Below the pieces are notes generated by a model. That model searched no databases. It was not told where the DNA came from and saw only the letters and a list, made by a program, of their open reading frames with translations. A stretch of DNA of 37,058 nucleotides, from positions 1 through 37,058 of the forward strand of contig JAKADY010000031.1 in NCBI GenBank assembly GCA_021826065.1. Direction: 5' to 3'. Shown here in pieces: positions 7,435 to 16,321 of the stretch (position 1 is the stretch's first letter; the number at the start of each line of letters is the position of its first letter). Origin of the DNA: Pseudomonadota bacterium (GTDB taxonomy: Bacteria; Pseudomonadota; Gammaproteobacteria; Burkholderiales; Thiobacillaceae). The position numbers and the translations under genes were made by a program.

Positions 7435-7978
7435 GCTTGCGGTACAGGCGGAGGACCGCCGTATCGCCTGGCTGGCCGCCGCGGCGGTAGGCCTCGGGCT
7501 TGCCGAGGCGGCCCTCCCTTCTCCCATCCCCGGCCTCAAGCCCGGCCTCGCCAACATCGTCACACTGCTCGTTTTAATGCGTTATGGCTGGCGTATCGCC
7601 GTCTGGGTCACCCTGCTCAGGGTCGTGGCCACCGCCCTGCTGCTGGGCAGCTTCCTCACGCCCGCCTTCGTGCTGAGCCTCGCCGGTGCGCTCGCCGCCC
7701 TGGCCACCCTGGGGGTGTGTTCGCGGCTCACCGCCCTTGGGCTCGGTCCGGTGGGCCTGTCGCTGCTCGCCGCCTTTGCCCACGTGGGGATGCAGCTCAT
7801 GGTGGTCGACCTCTGGCTGATGCCCGGCATCAGCCTGCTCGCCCTGGCACCCCTGTTCCTCACGGCGGCCTGGGTGACCGGGTTCGCCAACGGCCTCATC
7901 GTCGCCCGCCTGCTGAGCGTGGGACCTCTGGCGAGCGCACCGGCGCAAGCCTCTGCAGGAGGGCTGCGCCCGTCATGA
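7415..7978 (+). CDS. Gx transporter family membrane protein (Hpre_diP_synt_I)
   Basis: This 187-residue integral membrane protein has five or so hydrophobic segments. It opens with the family motif around PIPGLKPGLANIVTLL. The family was once named heptaprenyl diphosphate synthase component I but resembles ECF-type substrate-binding membrane proteins; its substrate is unknown. The coupled NusG-II gene upstream and ubiX downstream (ATGA overlap) are consistent with a flavin- or quinone-linked role, which is inference. The C-terminus beyond about residue 170 is low-complexity Ala/Ser. Confidence 0.8.
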   Translation: MTASTTELAVQAEDRRIAWLAAAAVGLGLAEAALPSPIPGLKPGLANIVTLLVLMRYGWRIAVWVTLLRVVATALLLGSFLTPAFVLSLAGALAALATLGVCSRLTALGLGPVGLSLLAAFAHVGMQLMVVDLWLMPGISLLALAPLFLTAAWVTGFANGLIVARLLSVGPLASAPAQASAGGLRPS

Positions 7979-8583
7979 AACGCGTCACCCTGGCCTGGAC
8001 AGGGGCCTCCGGCATGGCCTACGGCCTGCGCCTGCTGGAATGTCTGCTGGCGGCGGGTGTGACGGTCGATCTCCTGGTCTCCCAGGCCGCCCGCATCGTC
8101 GCGCGTCAGGAGATGGACCTCACCCTGGCCAGCGGCAACGACGAGCTCGCGCGACAACTGCGTGAGCGCTATCCAGGGCTGCCCGGCGCCTTGAGGGTGT
8201 TCGGGCGCGAGGCGTGGTTCTCTCCAGCGGCCTCCGGTTCCAACCCCGCCGATGCCATGGTGGTCTGTCCCTGCACGATGGGCAGCCTGGCGGCCATCGC
8301 CCAAGGGCTGGCGGACAACCTGATCGAGCGGGCCGCCGACGTGATCCTCAAGGAGCGCCGGCCGCTGATCCTGGTGCCGCGCGAGACGCCCTTTTCGCTC
8401 ATCCACCTGCGCAACATGACCCGGCTCGCCGAGGCCGGCGCCACCATCCTGCCAGCCAACCCGGGTTTCTACCACCGGCCGCAGACGGTGGAGGCGGTGG
8501 TCGACTTCATCATCGCCCGTGTCCTCGATCATCTGGCGATCGCGCACAGCCTCATGCCGCGCTGGGGCGAGCAGGCCGAATAG
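7975..8583 (+). CDS. ubiX: Flavin prenyltransferase UbiX
   Basis: This 202-residue protein starts MKRVTLAWTGASG. The FMN-binding GASG lies at residues 10-13; the CPCTMGSLAAIA and VPRETPFSLIHLRNM segments are typical of the UbiX/Pad1 family. UbiX attaches a dimethylallyl group to FMN to make the prenylated flavin used by the decarboxylase UbiD in ubiquinone synthesis. The longer frame that starts upstream overlaps the Gx gene and is rejected. The ATG at 7975 overlaps the preceding stop. ubiD is not in the window. Confidence 0.94.
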   Translation: MKRVTLAWTGASGMAYGLRLLECLLAAGVTVDLLVSQAARIVARQEMDLTLASGNDELARQLRERYPGLPGALRVFGREAWFSPAASGSNPADAMVVCPCTMGSLAAIAQGLADNLIERAADVILKERRPLILVPRETPFSLIHLRNMTRLAEAGATILPANPGFYHRPQTVEAVVDFIIARVLDHLAIAHSLMPRWGEQAE

Positions 8584-8598
8584 GCGAGCGGGGACCGC

Positions 8599-9171
8599 TT
8601 GGAAATTCCGCTCTTCCCCCTGAACGCCGTCCTCTTTCCGGGCGGGCGGCTGCGCCTGAAGGTGTTCGAGGCCCGCTACGTCGACATGACCGCCGGTTGT
8701 CTACGCAGCGGCAAGCCCTTCGGCGTCTGTCTGATCCGCCGTGGGGGGGAGGTCGGCGCGCCGGCCGAGCCCGCCGAGGTCGGGACCCTGGCCCACATCG
8801 TCACGGCCGACATGCGCGCGGCCGGCATCTTCGAGCTGGAGGTGGAGGGCGGCCAGCGCTTCGTGGTGGAGGCAACGCGCGTGCAGGCCGACCGGCAGCT
8901 GCTGGGGCGTGTCACCCTGAAACCGGATGAGCCACCCGAGCCCCTGACCGAGGCCTATGCCGCCTGTCTGCGATTGCTGGCGCTCGTGGCGGAGGAATAT
9001 CCTGACGCCCGGTTGAACCCCTTACGCGACGAGATGCCCTGGGTGGGGTTTCGCCTGGCGGAGATCCTGCCGCTCAGGCTGCCCGTGCGCCAGGCCCTGC
9101 TGGAAATGAACGACAGCCGCATGCGGCTCAGTCTCCTGCTCGAATTCATGCGCCGGCAGGGTCTGGTGTGA
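8599..9171 (+). CDS. LON peptidase substrate-binding domain protein
   Basis: This 190-residue stand-alone LON N-terminal-type domain begins EIPLFPLNAVLFPGGRLRL, the characteristic start of the family. It has no ATPase or protease domain. The start is TTG at 8599 with AGCGGGG upstream. No ATG gives a better N-terminus, because the family begins almost at this point. Proteins of this kind are widespread in proteobacteria and their role is unproven. It lies 15 bases after ubiX and is probably co-transcribed. Confidence 0.85.
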   Translation: MEIPLFPLNAVLFPGGRLRLKVFEARYVDMTAGCLRSGKPFGVCLIRRGGEVGAPAEPAEVGTLAHIVTADMRAAGIFELEVEGGQRFVVEATRVQADRQLLGRVTLKPDEPPEPLTEAYAACLRLLALVAEEYPDARLNPLRDEMPWVGFRLAEILPLRLPVRQALLEMNDSRMRLSLLLEFMRRQGLV

Positions 9172-9224
9172 GCCGCAGGCGGGCGGAGACGGTATGATCG
9201 GGTTTTTGCACGCGGATCGCCGAC

Positions 9225-9854
9225 ATGCTGCCCATTCCCGATGCCCTCATCCTCAACTTCGATCGCGCCCTGCGCACGCTCTTCGCCCCGGCGGCGAGCC
9301 GCCGCCCGCACCCCGACGCGGGCCTGCCCGAGGCTGCCCTGACCGACGCCGAGCGGCGTCACGTGGCCGGGCTGATGCGGGTCAACCACAGCGGCGAGGT
9401 CTGCGCCCAGGCCCTGTATCAGGGGCAGGCCCTCACCGCCCGCAATCCGGACATCGCCCAGGCCCTGCAGCAGGCGGCGGACGAGGAGACCGAGCACCTG
9501 GCCTGGTGCGAGCGGCGCCTGAACGAACTCAACAGCCACAAGAGCCTGCTCAACCCGCTCTGGTACACGGGGTCCTTTGCCCTGGGGGTGCTGGCGGGGG
9601 CGCTGGGCGACCGCTGGAACCTGGGCTTCCTGGCCGAGACTGAGCGCCAGGTCGAGGGGCACCTCGACGGGCACCTGCAGCGGCTGCCCGAGCAGGATGT
9701 CAAGAGCCGGGCCATCGTCGAGCAGATGAAGGCCGACGAGATCCGCCATGCCGAGACGGCCATCGCCCTGGGCGGGGCCGAGCTGCCCCTGCCCGTGAAG
9801 CTGGCGATGAAGCTCACCGCCAAGGTGATGACGCAGACCGCCTACTGGGTCTGA
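9225..9854 (+). CDS. coq7: Demethoxyubiquinone hydroxylase Coq7 (diiron)
   Basis: This 209-residue Coq7/CLK-1 type diiron protein has candidate iron ligands E58 (HSGEV), E88 and H91 (EETEH), E140 (ETERQ) and E172 and H175 (DEIRH). It hydroxylates C6 of the ubiquinone ring, replacing the flavoprotein UbiF of enterobacteria. TATGAT at 9193-9198 may be a -10 sequence. The gene converges on the OsmC gene and their stop codons overlap by 13 bases. Confidence 0.94.
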   Translation: MLPIPDALILNFDRALRTLFAPAASRRPHPDAGLPEAALTDAERRHVAGLMRVNHSGEVCAQALYQGQALTARNPDIAQALQQAADEETEHLAWCERRLNELNSHKSLLNPLWYTGSFALGVLAGALGDRWNLGFLAETERQVEGHLDGHLQRLPEQDVKSRAIVEQMKADEIRHAETAIALGGAELPLPVKLAMKLTAKVMTQTAYWV

Positions 9855-10270
9855 GCCTCCTCCACGATCTCGAAGTCGTGGGTGATCTGGGCGGTCTTGC
9901 CCAGCATGATGCTGGCCGAGCAGTACTTTTCCGCCGAGAGCTTGATCGCCCGCTCCACCATCTCGGGCTTCAGGCCCCGGCCGCGCACCACGAAGTGCAT
10001 GTGGATGCGGGTGAAGACCTTGGGGTGATCCTCGGCCCGGTCGGCGTCGATCAGCACCTCGCAGCCGGTCACCTGCTGACGGCTCTTCTTCAGGATCATC
10101 ACCACGTCCACCGAGGTGCAGCCACCTGCGCCCATGAGCAGCATCTCCATGGGCCGCGGCCCCAGGTTGCGGCCGCCGATGTCCGGCGCGCCGTCCATGA
10201 CGATGGCGTGGCCGCTGCCGCTCTCGCCCATGAAACAGACGTCTTCGATCCATTTGACGCGGGATTTCAT
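9842..10270 (-). CDS. OsmC/YhfA family protein
   Basis: This 142-residue protein of the OsmC superfamily has the two conserved cysteines C51 (GAGGCTSVD) and C117 (EKYCSAS). In this superfamily they form the peroxidatic site for organic hydroperoxides. The short length and [14 protein letters not shown] motif fit the YhfA-like branch, whose physiological substrate is less certain. GGAGTCCC lies upstream of the ATG. It is followed closely by coq7 on the other strand. Confidence 0.88.
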   Translation of the reverse strand: MKSRVKWIEDVCFMGESGSGHAIVMDGAPDIGGRNLGPRPMEMLLMGAGGCTSVDVVMILKKSRQQVTGCEVLIDADRAEDHPKVFTRIHMHFVVRGRGLKPEMVERAIKLSAEKYCSASIMLGKTAQITHDFEIVEEAQTQ

Positions 10271-10285
10271 TCCGGGACTCCTTTA

Positions 10286-11053
10286 TCAGAACAAGTTGCG
10301 GATACGGTACCAGATCAGGCCTATGCCTTCGTGCAGGGCGTAGTGACTGTCGAGCAGGGCGCGCGCCGAGGGGATGAAGTCCATCACGCCCGGCGGCAGC
10401 GGTCTGGCATAGCCGATGCCGGCGGGCACCACGGCGAGCCCGGCGCGTTCGAACTCGGGGATCGCCCGCTTGAGATGCCAGGCGTGGCTCACCAGCAGGA
10501 TGCGCCGCACGCCGGCGGTCTTCAAGAGTTGCGCCGTGTAGCGGGCGTTCTCGCGCGTGTTGTGCGAACGGGTCTCGACCCAGCGCACGGGGATGCCGAA
10601 TTCCGTCTCCAGCACGGCCTGCATCAACCGCGCCTCCGGCACCCCGCCGGCCGGGTCGCCGCCGGTGACCAGCACTGGCAGCGCCGTCCTGCGCGCCAGA
10701 TGGGCACCGTAGCGCAGTCGCTCCAGGGTGAGCCGGCCCACCGTGTCGCCACCATACTCCAGGTTGGCGCGGTAGGTACCGCCGGCGAGGATGACGATGG
10801 CCTCGGCCGCATCGGCGCGGATGGTTTGCAGTGGCGGCTTCAGGCCGTCGAGCAGGCGGCCGGCCAGGTAAGGGGTGGAGAGCAGCCACAGCATGAGCCC
10901 CGCCAACAGGACGAGCCAGCGGCCCAGGCGCTGGCGCCGCCGCTGCCGCATGAGCCACAGGCCCCACCCGCCGAGGACCAGGATGGAGAGCGGGGGCAGC
11001 AGGAACGCTGCGAGCAGATTGGTGACAAGCCAGCCGTAGTCCATGCCGGGCAT
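10286..11053 (-). CDS. DUF218 (YdcF/ElyC-type) membrane protein
   Basis: This 255-residue protein has two N-terminal membrane helices (about 10-34 and 45-64) followed by a DUF218 domain. The domain starts AIVILAGGTYR and includes LVTGGDP, ETRSHNTRENARYT and LVSHAWHLKRA. That layout is shared with ElyC/SanA-like proteins linked to envelope and peptidoglycan-precursor homeostasis. The biochemical activity is not established. The ATG at 11053 or the one three codons later could be used. Sixteen bases separate it from the OsmC gene. Confidence 0.85.
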   Translation of the reverse strand: MPGMDYGWLVTNLLAAFLLPPLSILVLGGWGLWLMRQRRRQRLGRWLVLLAGLMLWLLSTPYLAGRLLDGLKPPLQTIRADAAEAIVILAGGTYRANLEYGGDTVGRLTLERLRYGAHLARRTALPVLVTGGDPAGGVPEARLMQAVLETEFGIPVRWVETRSHNTRENARYTAQLLKTAGVRRILLVSHAWHLKRAIPEFERAGLAVVPAGIGYARPLPPGVMDFIPSARALLDSHYALHEGIGLIWYRIRNLF

Positions 11054-11098
11054 TATCGCGGCTGCAGGCCCTCCCGCAAAACCCGTCGCACGGGCGGT

Positions 11099-11128
11099 TT
11101 GACACGGCGGCGGTTAACCCTTTATCAT
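11099..11128 (+). promoter_or_regulatory. Sigma-70 promoter of rplM-rpsI
   Basis: TTGACA (11099-11104), an 18-bp spacer and TATCAT (11123-11128) form a strong housekeeping promoter. It lies about 27 bases before the predicted start of a short leader and 35 bases before the rplM ATG. Confidence 0.85.
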
Positions 11129-11162
11129 CCGCGTTTCGCTTCAAAACGATTCAGGACACGTC

Positions 11163-11594
11163 ATGAAGACCTTTTCCGCGAAGCCCCATGAAGTCCAGCG
11201 TGGCTGGTATGTGGTGGACGCGAGCGACAAGGTGCTGGGGCGCCTGGCCTCGGAGATCGCCAAGCGTCTGCGCGGCAAGCACAAGGCCATCTATACCCCG
11301 CACGTCGACACCGGCGACTACATCGTCGTGGTCAATGCCGATAAGCTGCGTGTCACCGGCAACAAGGCCGAGGACAAGAAGTATTACCGGCACTCGACCT
11401 ATCCCGGCGGCATTTACGAGACCACCTTCGGCAAAATGCAGGCCCGCTTCCCCGGTCGCGCGCTGGAGAAGGCGGTCAAGGGCATGCTGCCCAAGGGGCC
11501 GCTCGGCTATGCCATGCTGAAGAAGCTCAAGGTCTACGCCGGCCCCGAGCACCCGCACGGCGCCCAGCAGCCCCAGGTGTTGGACATCCGCTAA
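11163..11594 (+). CDS. rplM: 50S ribosomal protein L13
   Basis: This 143-residue L13 begins MKTFSAKP and has the family segments [31 protein letters not shown] and [11 protein letters not shown]. It is of normal length. It is co-transcribed with rpsI 21 bases downstream, behind the promoter at 11099-11128. This pair followed by argC and erpA is a conserved betaproteobacterial arrangement. Confidence 0.98.
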   Translation: MKTFSAKPHEVQRGWYVVDASDKVLGRLASEIAKRLRGKHKAIYTPHVDTGDYIVVVNADKLRVTGNKAEDKKYYRHSTYPGGIYETTFGKMQARFPGRALEKAVKGMLPKGPLGYAMLKKLKVYAGPEHPHGAQQPQVLDIR

Positions 11595-11615
11595 CGATAG
11601 AGTCAAGGACCGAGC

Positions 11616-12008
11616 ATGATCGGAGAGTATCACTACGGCACCGGCCGGCGTAAGAGCGCCGTGGCGCGGGTCTTCATCAAGGCCGGCAACGGCCGCATCA
11701 CGGTCAACGGCAAGCCGGTGGACGAATACTTCTCGCGCGAGACCGGCCGCATGATGGTGCGCCAGCCGCTGGTGCTGACCAACCGCGCCGACAGTCTGGA
11801 CATCATGGTCAACGTGCGCGGCGGCGGCGAGAGCGGTCAGGCCGGGGCCGTGCGGCATGGCATCACCCGCGCCCTGATCGACTACGACGAGGGCCTCAAG
11901 CCCGTGCTCAAAAAGGCCGGGCTGGTCACCCGCGACGCGCGCGAGGTGGAGCGCAAGAAGGTGGGCCTGCACAAGGCGCGCCGGCGCAAGCAGTTCTCCA
12001 AGCGCTGA
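11616..12008 (+). CDS. rpsI: 30S ribosomal protein S9
   Basis: This 130-residue S9 has the N-terminal [14 protein letters not shown], the central [15 protein letters not shown], and the basic C-terminal tail ending [17 protein letters not shown] that reaches the P-site tRNA. The length is normal. A terminator follows at once, so rplM-rpsI is a two-gene operon. Confidence 0.98.
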   Translation: MIGEYHYGTGRRKSAVARVFIKAGNGRITVNGKPVDEYFSRETGRMMVRQPLVLTNRADSLDIMVNVRGGGESGQAGAVRHGITRALIDYDEGLKPVLKKAGLVTRDAREVERKKVGLHKARRRKQFSKR

Positions 12009-12026
12009 TCATACGGACCCGGAAAA

Positions 12027-12051
12027 GCCGCCAGCGATTGGCGGCTTTTTT
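12027..12051 (+). terminator. Rho-independent terminator after rpsI
   Basis: AGCCGCC (12027-12033), loop AGCGAT, GGCGGCT (12040-12046) and a T run to 12051. Confidence 0.93.
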
Positions 12052-12104
12052 CATTTGCCGGGTCGAGTCGCCCACACCCAATCGCAAGCCATGAGGAGAG
12101 AGGC

Positions 12105-13133
12105 ATGATCAAGGCAGGCATCGTCGGCGGTACCGGCTATACGGGCGTGGAGCTGTTGCGCCTGTTGGCGCAACATCCGCGGGTGGAGATCACCGCTATC
12201 ACCTCGCGCAAGGAGGCCGGTATGCCGGTGGCGGAGATGTTCCCCACGTTGCGCGGCCGCGTGGATCTGGCCTTCTCCACACCGGAGGCGGCGCCGCTCA
12301 AGGCCTGTGACGTGGTCTTCTTCGCCACCCCCAACGGTGTGGCCATGCAGCAGGCGCGCGAGCTGCTCGAGGCCGGCGTGCGGGTGATCGACTTGGCGGC
12401 CGATTTCCGCATCCAGGACGTCGCCGAGTGGTCCAAGTGGTACGGCATGGAGCATGCCTGTCCCGATCTCGTCGCCGAGGCGGTCTACGGACTGCCCGAG
12501 GTCAACCGGGATCGCATACGCGGCGCGCGGCTCATCGCCAACCCGGGTTGTTACCCGACGGCAGTACAGCTCGGCTTCCTGCCGCTCCTCGAGGCAGGGG
12601 TGGTGGACACCGGCTGGCTGGTGGCGGATTGCAAGTCCGGCGTGTCCGGCGCCGGGCGCAAGGCGGAGACCCACATCCTCTACGCCGAGGTCACCGACAG
12701 CTTCAAGGCCTATGCCGTACCGGGGCACCGGCACTGGCCGGAGATCCGCCAGGGGCTCGCGCGCATGGCGGGCCAGCCGGTGGGGCTCACCTTCGTGCCA
12801 CACCTGACCCCCATGATCCGTGGCATTCACGCCACCCTCTATGCCCGGCTCACCCGGGACGTGGACCTGCAGGCCCTGTTCGAGCAGCGTTACGCGCAGG
12901 AGCCCTTCGTCGACGTGCTGCCGGCCAAGGCGCACCCCGAGACGCGCTCGGTGCGGGCCTCCAACCTCTGTCGCATCGCCGTGCACCGGCCGCAGGGCGG
13001 CGACACGGTCGTGGTCCTGTCGGTGATCGACAACCTGGTCAAAGGGGCCTCGGGGCAGGCGGTGCAGAACATGAACATCCTCTTCGATCTGCCCGAGACC
13101 CTTGGGCTCGAGGCCCTGCCGGTGTCGCCGTGA
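12105..13133 (+). CDS. argC: N-acetyl-gamma-glutamyl-phosphate reductase
   Basis: This 342-residue ArgC of the long type 1 class has an N-terminal NADP fold (IVGGTGYTG, residues 6-14) and catalytic C149 in NPGCYPTA. The substrate-binding GVSGAGRKA follows, and the C-terminal segment ends in the conserved [15 protein letters not shown]. It reduces N-acetylglutamyl phosphate to the semialdehyde in arginine synthesis. GAGGAGAGAG precedes the ATG. No other arg genes are in the window. Confidence 0.97.
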   Translation: MIKAGIVGGTGYTGVELLRLLAQHPRVEITAITSRKEAGMPVAEMFPTLRGRVDLAFSTPEAAPLKACDVVFFATPNGVAMQQARELLEAGVRVIDLAADFRIQDVAEWSKWYGMEHACPDLVAEAVYGLPEVNRDRIRGARLIANPGCYPTAVQLGFLPLLEAGVVDTGWLVADCKSGVSGAGRKAETHILYAEVTDSFKAYAVPGHRHWPEIRQGLARMAGQPVGLTFVPHLTPMIRGIHATLYARLTRDVDLQALFEQRYAQEPFVDVLPAKAHPETRSVRASNLCRIAVHRPQGGDTVVVLSVIDNLVKGASGQAVQNMNILFDLPETLGLEALPVSP

Positions 13134-13152
13134 AACCCTGCACCGTGCGTGG

Positions 13153-13181
13153 TTGACGGGAACTTTTTCCGCGCGAATAAT
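13153..13181 (+). promoter_or_regulatory. Sigma-70 promoter of erpA
   Basis: TTGACG (13153-13158), a 17-bp spacer and AATAAT (13176-13181), placed 34 bases before the erpA ATG. IscR controls erpA in enterobacteria; I cannot confirm an IscR box here by eye. Confidence 0.75.
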
Positions 13182-13214
13182 GACTCAACACCCATCTTTT
13201 ACCAGGAGTACAGC

Positions 13215-13562
13215 ATGAACGCCGTGACCGAAATGACCCCCCTCGTCTTCTCCGACAGCGCTGCCAACAAGGTGCGCGCTCTCATCGAGGAGGAGGGCAA
13301 CCCCGACCTGAAACTGCGCGTGTTCGTCACTGGTGGCGGCTGCTCCGGTTTCCAGTACGGCTTCACCTTCGACGAGACGCAAAACGAGGACGACTTCGTC
13401 ATGGAGAAGGGCGGGGTGACCCTGCTCATCGACGCCATGAGCATGCAATACATGCAGGGCGCCGAGATCGACTACACCGAGGGGCTGGAGGGCGCGCAGT
13501 TCGTCATCCGCAACCCCAACGCGGTGTCCACCTGCGGCTGCGGCTCCTCCTTCTCGGTCTGA
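13215..13562 (+). CDS. erpA: Iron-sulfur cluster insertion protein ErpA
   Basis: This 115-residue A-type carrier has the three cluster-binding cysteines C43 (GGGCSGF), C107 and C109 ([10 protein letters not shown]). It passes [4Fe-4S] clusters to client apoproteins, including the IspG/IspH enzymes of isoprenoid synthesis. A longer frame from 13149 overlaps the promoter. The ATG at 13215 with AGGAG at 13204-13208 is the supported start. A terminator follows directly. Confidence 0.96.
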   Translation: MNAVTEMTPLVFSDSAANKVRALIEEEGNPDLKLRVFVTGGGCSGFQYGFTFDETQNEDDFVMEKGGVTLLIDAMSMQYMQGAEIDYTEGLEGAQFVIRNPNAVSTCGCGSSFSV

Positions 13563-13581
13563 ACCGGGCTCATTCGACGGG

Positions 13582-13603
13582 GGGCGGCGCAAGCCGCCCT
13601 TTT
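13582..13603 (+). terminator. Rho-independent terminator after erpA
   Basis: GGGCGGC (13582-13588), loop GCAA, GCCGCCC (13593-13599), followed by TTTTCCTTT. Confidence 0.9.
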
Positions 13604-13621
13604 CCTTTCTGGCCGACAGCG

Positions 13622-13819
13622 ATGCCGCAACGTCCCCGTAGCGTGAACTGCCCGACCTGCGGCCAGCCGGTCGAGTGGCGGCCAGAGAACCGCTGGCGGC
13701 CCTTCTGCAGCGAGCGCTGCAAGCTCATCGACTTGGGCGGCTGGGCCACCGAGCGCTACCGTGTGCCGGCCGAGCCGGCGACGGGGCAGGCGCAGCCGGG
13801 GCAGGAGCCGGTCAGCTGA
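13622..13819 (+). CDS. yacG: DNA gyrase inhibitor YacG
   Basis: This 65-residue zinc protein has the four zinc cysteines C10 and C13 (NCPTCG) and C29 and C33 (FCSERC), followed by KLIDLGGWA. YacG binds the GyrB C-terminal domain and inhibits gyrase. In most proteobacteria it follows coaE and pilD; here it stands alone behind the erpA terminator. The ATG is near the terminator and has no strong Shine-Dalgarno. The C-terminal tail is variable Pro/Ala/Gln. Confidence 0.93.
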   Translation: MPQRPRSVNCPTCGQPVEWRPENRWRPFCSERCKLIDLGGWATERYRVPAEPATGQAQPGQEPVS

Positions 13820-13918
13820 GGCGCACCGACTCGGTCTGGCCTGCCCGCGCAAGATGACCGGCTTGTGGCTTGCGCCGGCTTGGGCTAGGCTAGCGCGCAA
13901 GCCCTGAGCCTTGCGCGC

Positions 13919-14458
13919 ATGAAACTGGTCATCCTCGATCGCGACGGCGTCATCAACTACGACTCCGATCAGTTCATCAAATCGCCGGAGGAATGGCGCC
14001 CCATCCCCGGCAGCCTGGAGGCCATCGCCAGCCTGAACCAGGCGGGCTTCCGCGTGGTGGTGGCCTCCAACCAGTCCGGCGTGGGCCGCGGGCTCCTGGA
14101 CATGGCCACGCTCAACGCCATCCATGGCAAGATGCACGCGCAGCTCGCCCGGGTGGGCGGCCGCATCGAGGCGATCTTCTTCTGCCCGCATGCCGCCGAT
14201 TCGCGCTGTCAATGCCGCAAACCCAGACCCGGACTGCTGCAGGAGATCGCCCTGCGCTTCCACGCCGACCTCAGGGGGGTGCCGGTCATCGGCGACAGCC
14301 TGCGTGACCTGCAGGCGGCCCACGCGGCAGGCGCGGCGCCGATCCTGGTGCGCACCGGCAAGGGCCGGTTGACCCTGGCCACGGCCGAGCTGCCGCTGGG
14401 CACCCGCGTGTTCGACGACCTAGCCGAGGCCGTGCGCGCCCTGCTCGCCGAGGCATGA
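13919..14458 (+). CDS. gmhB: D-glycero-beta-D-manno-heptose-1,7-bisphosphate 7-phosphatase
   Basis: This 179-residue HAD-superfamily phosphatase has the DRDG nucleophile motif (D7, D9), SNQSG near residue 50, and a zinc site C89-P-H91 with C97 and C99. The acidic motif GDSLRD includes D126 and D130. GmhB dephosphorylates heptose bisphosphate on the way to ADP-heptose for lipopolysaccharide core. It overlaps plsC by ATGA. Betaproteobacteria often encode it after glyQ-glyS; those genes are not just upstream here. Confidence 0.95.
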   Translation: MKLVILDRDGVINYDSDQFIKSPEEWRPIPGSLEAIASLNQAGFRVVVASNQSGVGRGLLDMATLNAIHGKMHAQLARVGGRIEAIFFCPHAADSRCQCRKPRPGLLQEIALRFHADLRGVPVIGDSLRDLQAAHAAGAAPILVRTGKGRLTLATAELPLGTRVFDDLAEAVRALLAEA

Positions 14459-15165
14459 CCTTCCTGCGCTCGCTGCTGTTCGCCTTTCTGCAGGTGGCGA
14501 TCACCATCCCCTATGGCCTGATCGCGCCGCTGTTCTACCCCCTGCCCCCCTTGCAGCGCTACCGGGTGATGCGCCTGTGGAGCCGCATCATCATCGGGCT
14601 CGCGCGCTGGGTCCTGGGCATCCGCTACCGCGTCATCGGCCTGGAGCACCTGCCCAAGGGGCCCTGCGTGGTCCTGGCCAAGCATCAGTCGGCCTGGGAG
14701 ACCATCGCCTTCCAGTTGTTCATGCCGCCGCTCGCCTTCGTGCTGAAGAAAGAGTTGCTGAAGATCCCCTTCTTCGGTTGGGGCCTGGCCATGACGAGTC
14801 CCATTGCCATCGACCGCAACGCCGGCCGGGAGGCCTTGAAGACTCTGGAGGAACAGGGCCGGCAGCGCCTCGCCCAGGGCTTCTGGGTGGTCATCTTCCC
14901 GGAGGGCTCGCGCATGCCGCCGGGTGTGCGTGGTCGCTACAACGTGGGCGGCGCCTGGCTGGCGGTCAAGGCCGGTGTGCCGGTGCTGCCGGTGGCGCAC
15001 AACGCGGGCCGGCTATGGGGGAAAAACGCCTTCATCAAGCGCGCCGGCGAGATCACCGTGGTGATCGGCCCGCCCATCCCCACGGCGGGCCGCAAGCCGG
15101 CGGAGGTGATCGCCGAGACCGAGGCCTGGATCGAAGGCCAGATGGCCGCCCTGGAGGGGGGCTGA
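14455..15165 (+). CDS. plsC: 1-acyl-sn-glycerol-3-phosphate acyltransferase
   Basis: This 236-residue membrane-bound acyltransferase has a hydrophobic N-terminus (about 5-30). The catalytic box reads H77-QSAW-E82, the HX4E variant of the usual HX4D. FPEGSR at 148-153 is the glycerolipid phosphate-binding motif. It makes phosphatidic acid from lysophosphatidic acid. The start overlaps the gmhB stop and the gene is nearly contiguous with the next one, so the three probably form an operon with gloA. Confidence 0.92.
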   Translation: MTFLRSLLFAFLQVAITIPYGLIAPLFYPLPPLQRYRVMRLWSRIIIGLARWVLGIRYRVIGLEHLPKGPCVVLAKHQSAWETIAFQLFMPPLAFVLKKELLKIPFFGWGLAMTSPIAIDRNAGREALKTLEEQGRQRLAQGFWVVIFPEGSRMPPGVRGRYNVGGAWLAVKAGVPVLPVAHNAGRLWGKNAFIKRAGEITVVIGPPIPTAGRKPAEVIAETEAWIEGQMAALEGG

Positions 15166-15169
15166 GAGG

Positions 15170-15898
15170 GTGTCGTCCGCCTTGCAGCGAAGACGCCGCG
15201 GGGTCACGCGCACCGAGACCCAGGGCCATCTGGAGCTGGACGGCCGCCGCATCCCCTGTTTGCTGCGGCGCAGTTCCGCCCGGCGCAGCCTGGCCATGCG
15301 GGTCGAGGCCGACGGCCGGGTGGTGGTGCTGCTGCCGTTACGCCTGCCCGATGGGCCGCTCATGGCCTTCATCCAGCGGCATGCCGACTGGCTGCGGCGT
15401 CAGCTCGACCGCGTCGCTGCGTTCCAGGACCCCTGGCATGAGGGCGGCCGGCTGCCCTACCTGGGCGGCGATTTGCACCTCACTCGGGCGGAAGGGGTGA
15501 TCCATCCCTGCCGCGACGGCGACCGCCTGCTGGTCTCGGACCCCGCCACGGCGCGCCCCGCGGTCCTGGGATGGTATAAGGCCGAGGCCAGAGAGATCCT
15601 GGGTGCGCGTCTGGCGGCGATCTGCAGTGCGCATGCGCTGGCGCTGCCGCCCTGGCGCTTGAGCGAGGCGCGCACGCGCTGGGGCAGCCTGTCGGCGCGC
15701 GGGGTGGTGGGTCTGAACTGGCGCCTGGTCATGGCCCCCGCGTCGGTCATCGATTACGTGATCTGCCACGAACTGGCACACTTCCGCGAGCGCAACCACT
15801 CGCCCGCCTTCTGGCGGGCGGTGGCGGCCCTGTGTCCGGACCATGCGACGGCACGCCGGGCGCTGAGGCAAAATGGCGGCTGGTATTTTCAGTTTTGA
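15170..15898 (+). CDS. YgjP-like (DUF45) metallopeptidase-domain protein
   Basis: This 242-residue protein has a C-terminal zinc motif HELAH (200-204) followed by H210 (RERNH), and the family signature [10 protein letters not shown] near 169-178. The YgjP/SprT-like group has the fold of metallopeptidases but no proven substrate. The GTG at 15170, four bases after the plsC stop, gives a normal family length. No ATG upstream of residue 40 is available. Confidence 0.88.
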   Translation: MSSALQRRRRGVTRTETQGHLELDGRRIPCLLRRSSARRSLAMRVEADGRVVVLLPLRLPDGPLMAFIQRHADWLRRQLDRVAAFQDPWHEGGRLPYLGGDLHLTRAEGVIHPCRDGDRLLVSDPATARPAVLGWYKAEAREILGARLAAICSAHALALPPWRLSEARTRWGSLSARGVVGLNWRLVMAPASVIDYVICHELAHFRERNHSPAFWRAVAALCPDHATARRALRQNGGWYFQF

Positions 15899-15908
15899 GG
15901 GATGGAAC

Positions 15909-16321
15909 ATGCGCATTTTGCATACCATGTTGCGGGTCGGCGATCTGGACCGCTCCATCGCCTTCTACACGGAAGTGCTGGCATGCGCCTGCTGCGCCGC
16001 AAGGACTATCCGGAGGGCAGGTTCACCCTGGCCTTCGTCGGCTACGGCGATGAGTCCGAGCAGGCCGTGCTGGAGCTGACCTACAACTGGGGCGTGGACA
16101 AGTACGACCTCGGCAATGCCTATGGGCACATCGCCATCGAGGTGGAGGACGCCTACAAGGCCTGTGAGGCGGTGGCGGCCAAGGGCGGCAAGGTCACCCG
16201 CGCGGCCGGGCCGATGAAGCACGGCAACACGGTGATCGCCTTCGTCGAGGACCCGGACGGCTACAAGATCGAATTCATCCAGGCGGGTACGGCCGGCTGG
16301 TCGCGTCAGTCGGGTGACTGA
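15909..16321 (+). pseudogene. gloA: Lactoylglutathione lyase GloA, broken by a 1-base deletion
   Basis: The gene starts at ATG 15909 as [19 protein letters not shown] and reads to VL. It then continues in the next frame from [15 protein letters not shown] to the stop at 16321. CTGGCATG at 15978-15985 would restore one frame if it read CTGGGCATG, so one G has been lost from a G run. All four nickel ligands of glyoxalase I are present across the two frames (H5, the E of LELTYNW, the H of YGHIAIE, the E of YKIEF). It is either a very recent inactivation or a sequencing error. Its 3' end overlaps the rsmA stop by 16 bases. Confidence 0.9.

Noticed and set aside
8955-11144. Long minus-strand open frame (729 codons) across coq7, the OsmC gene and the DUF218 gene
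   Set aside because: Arg/Pro/Ala-rich product, out of frame with the real minus-strand genes that it overlaps, and opposite a clear diiron enzyme.
13149-13214. N-terminal extension of ErpA from 13149
   Set aside because: It would start inside the promoter; the AGGAG and family length favour 13215.
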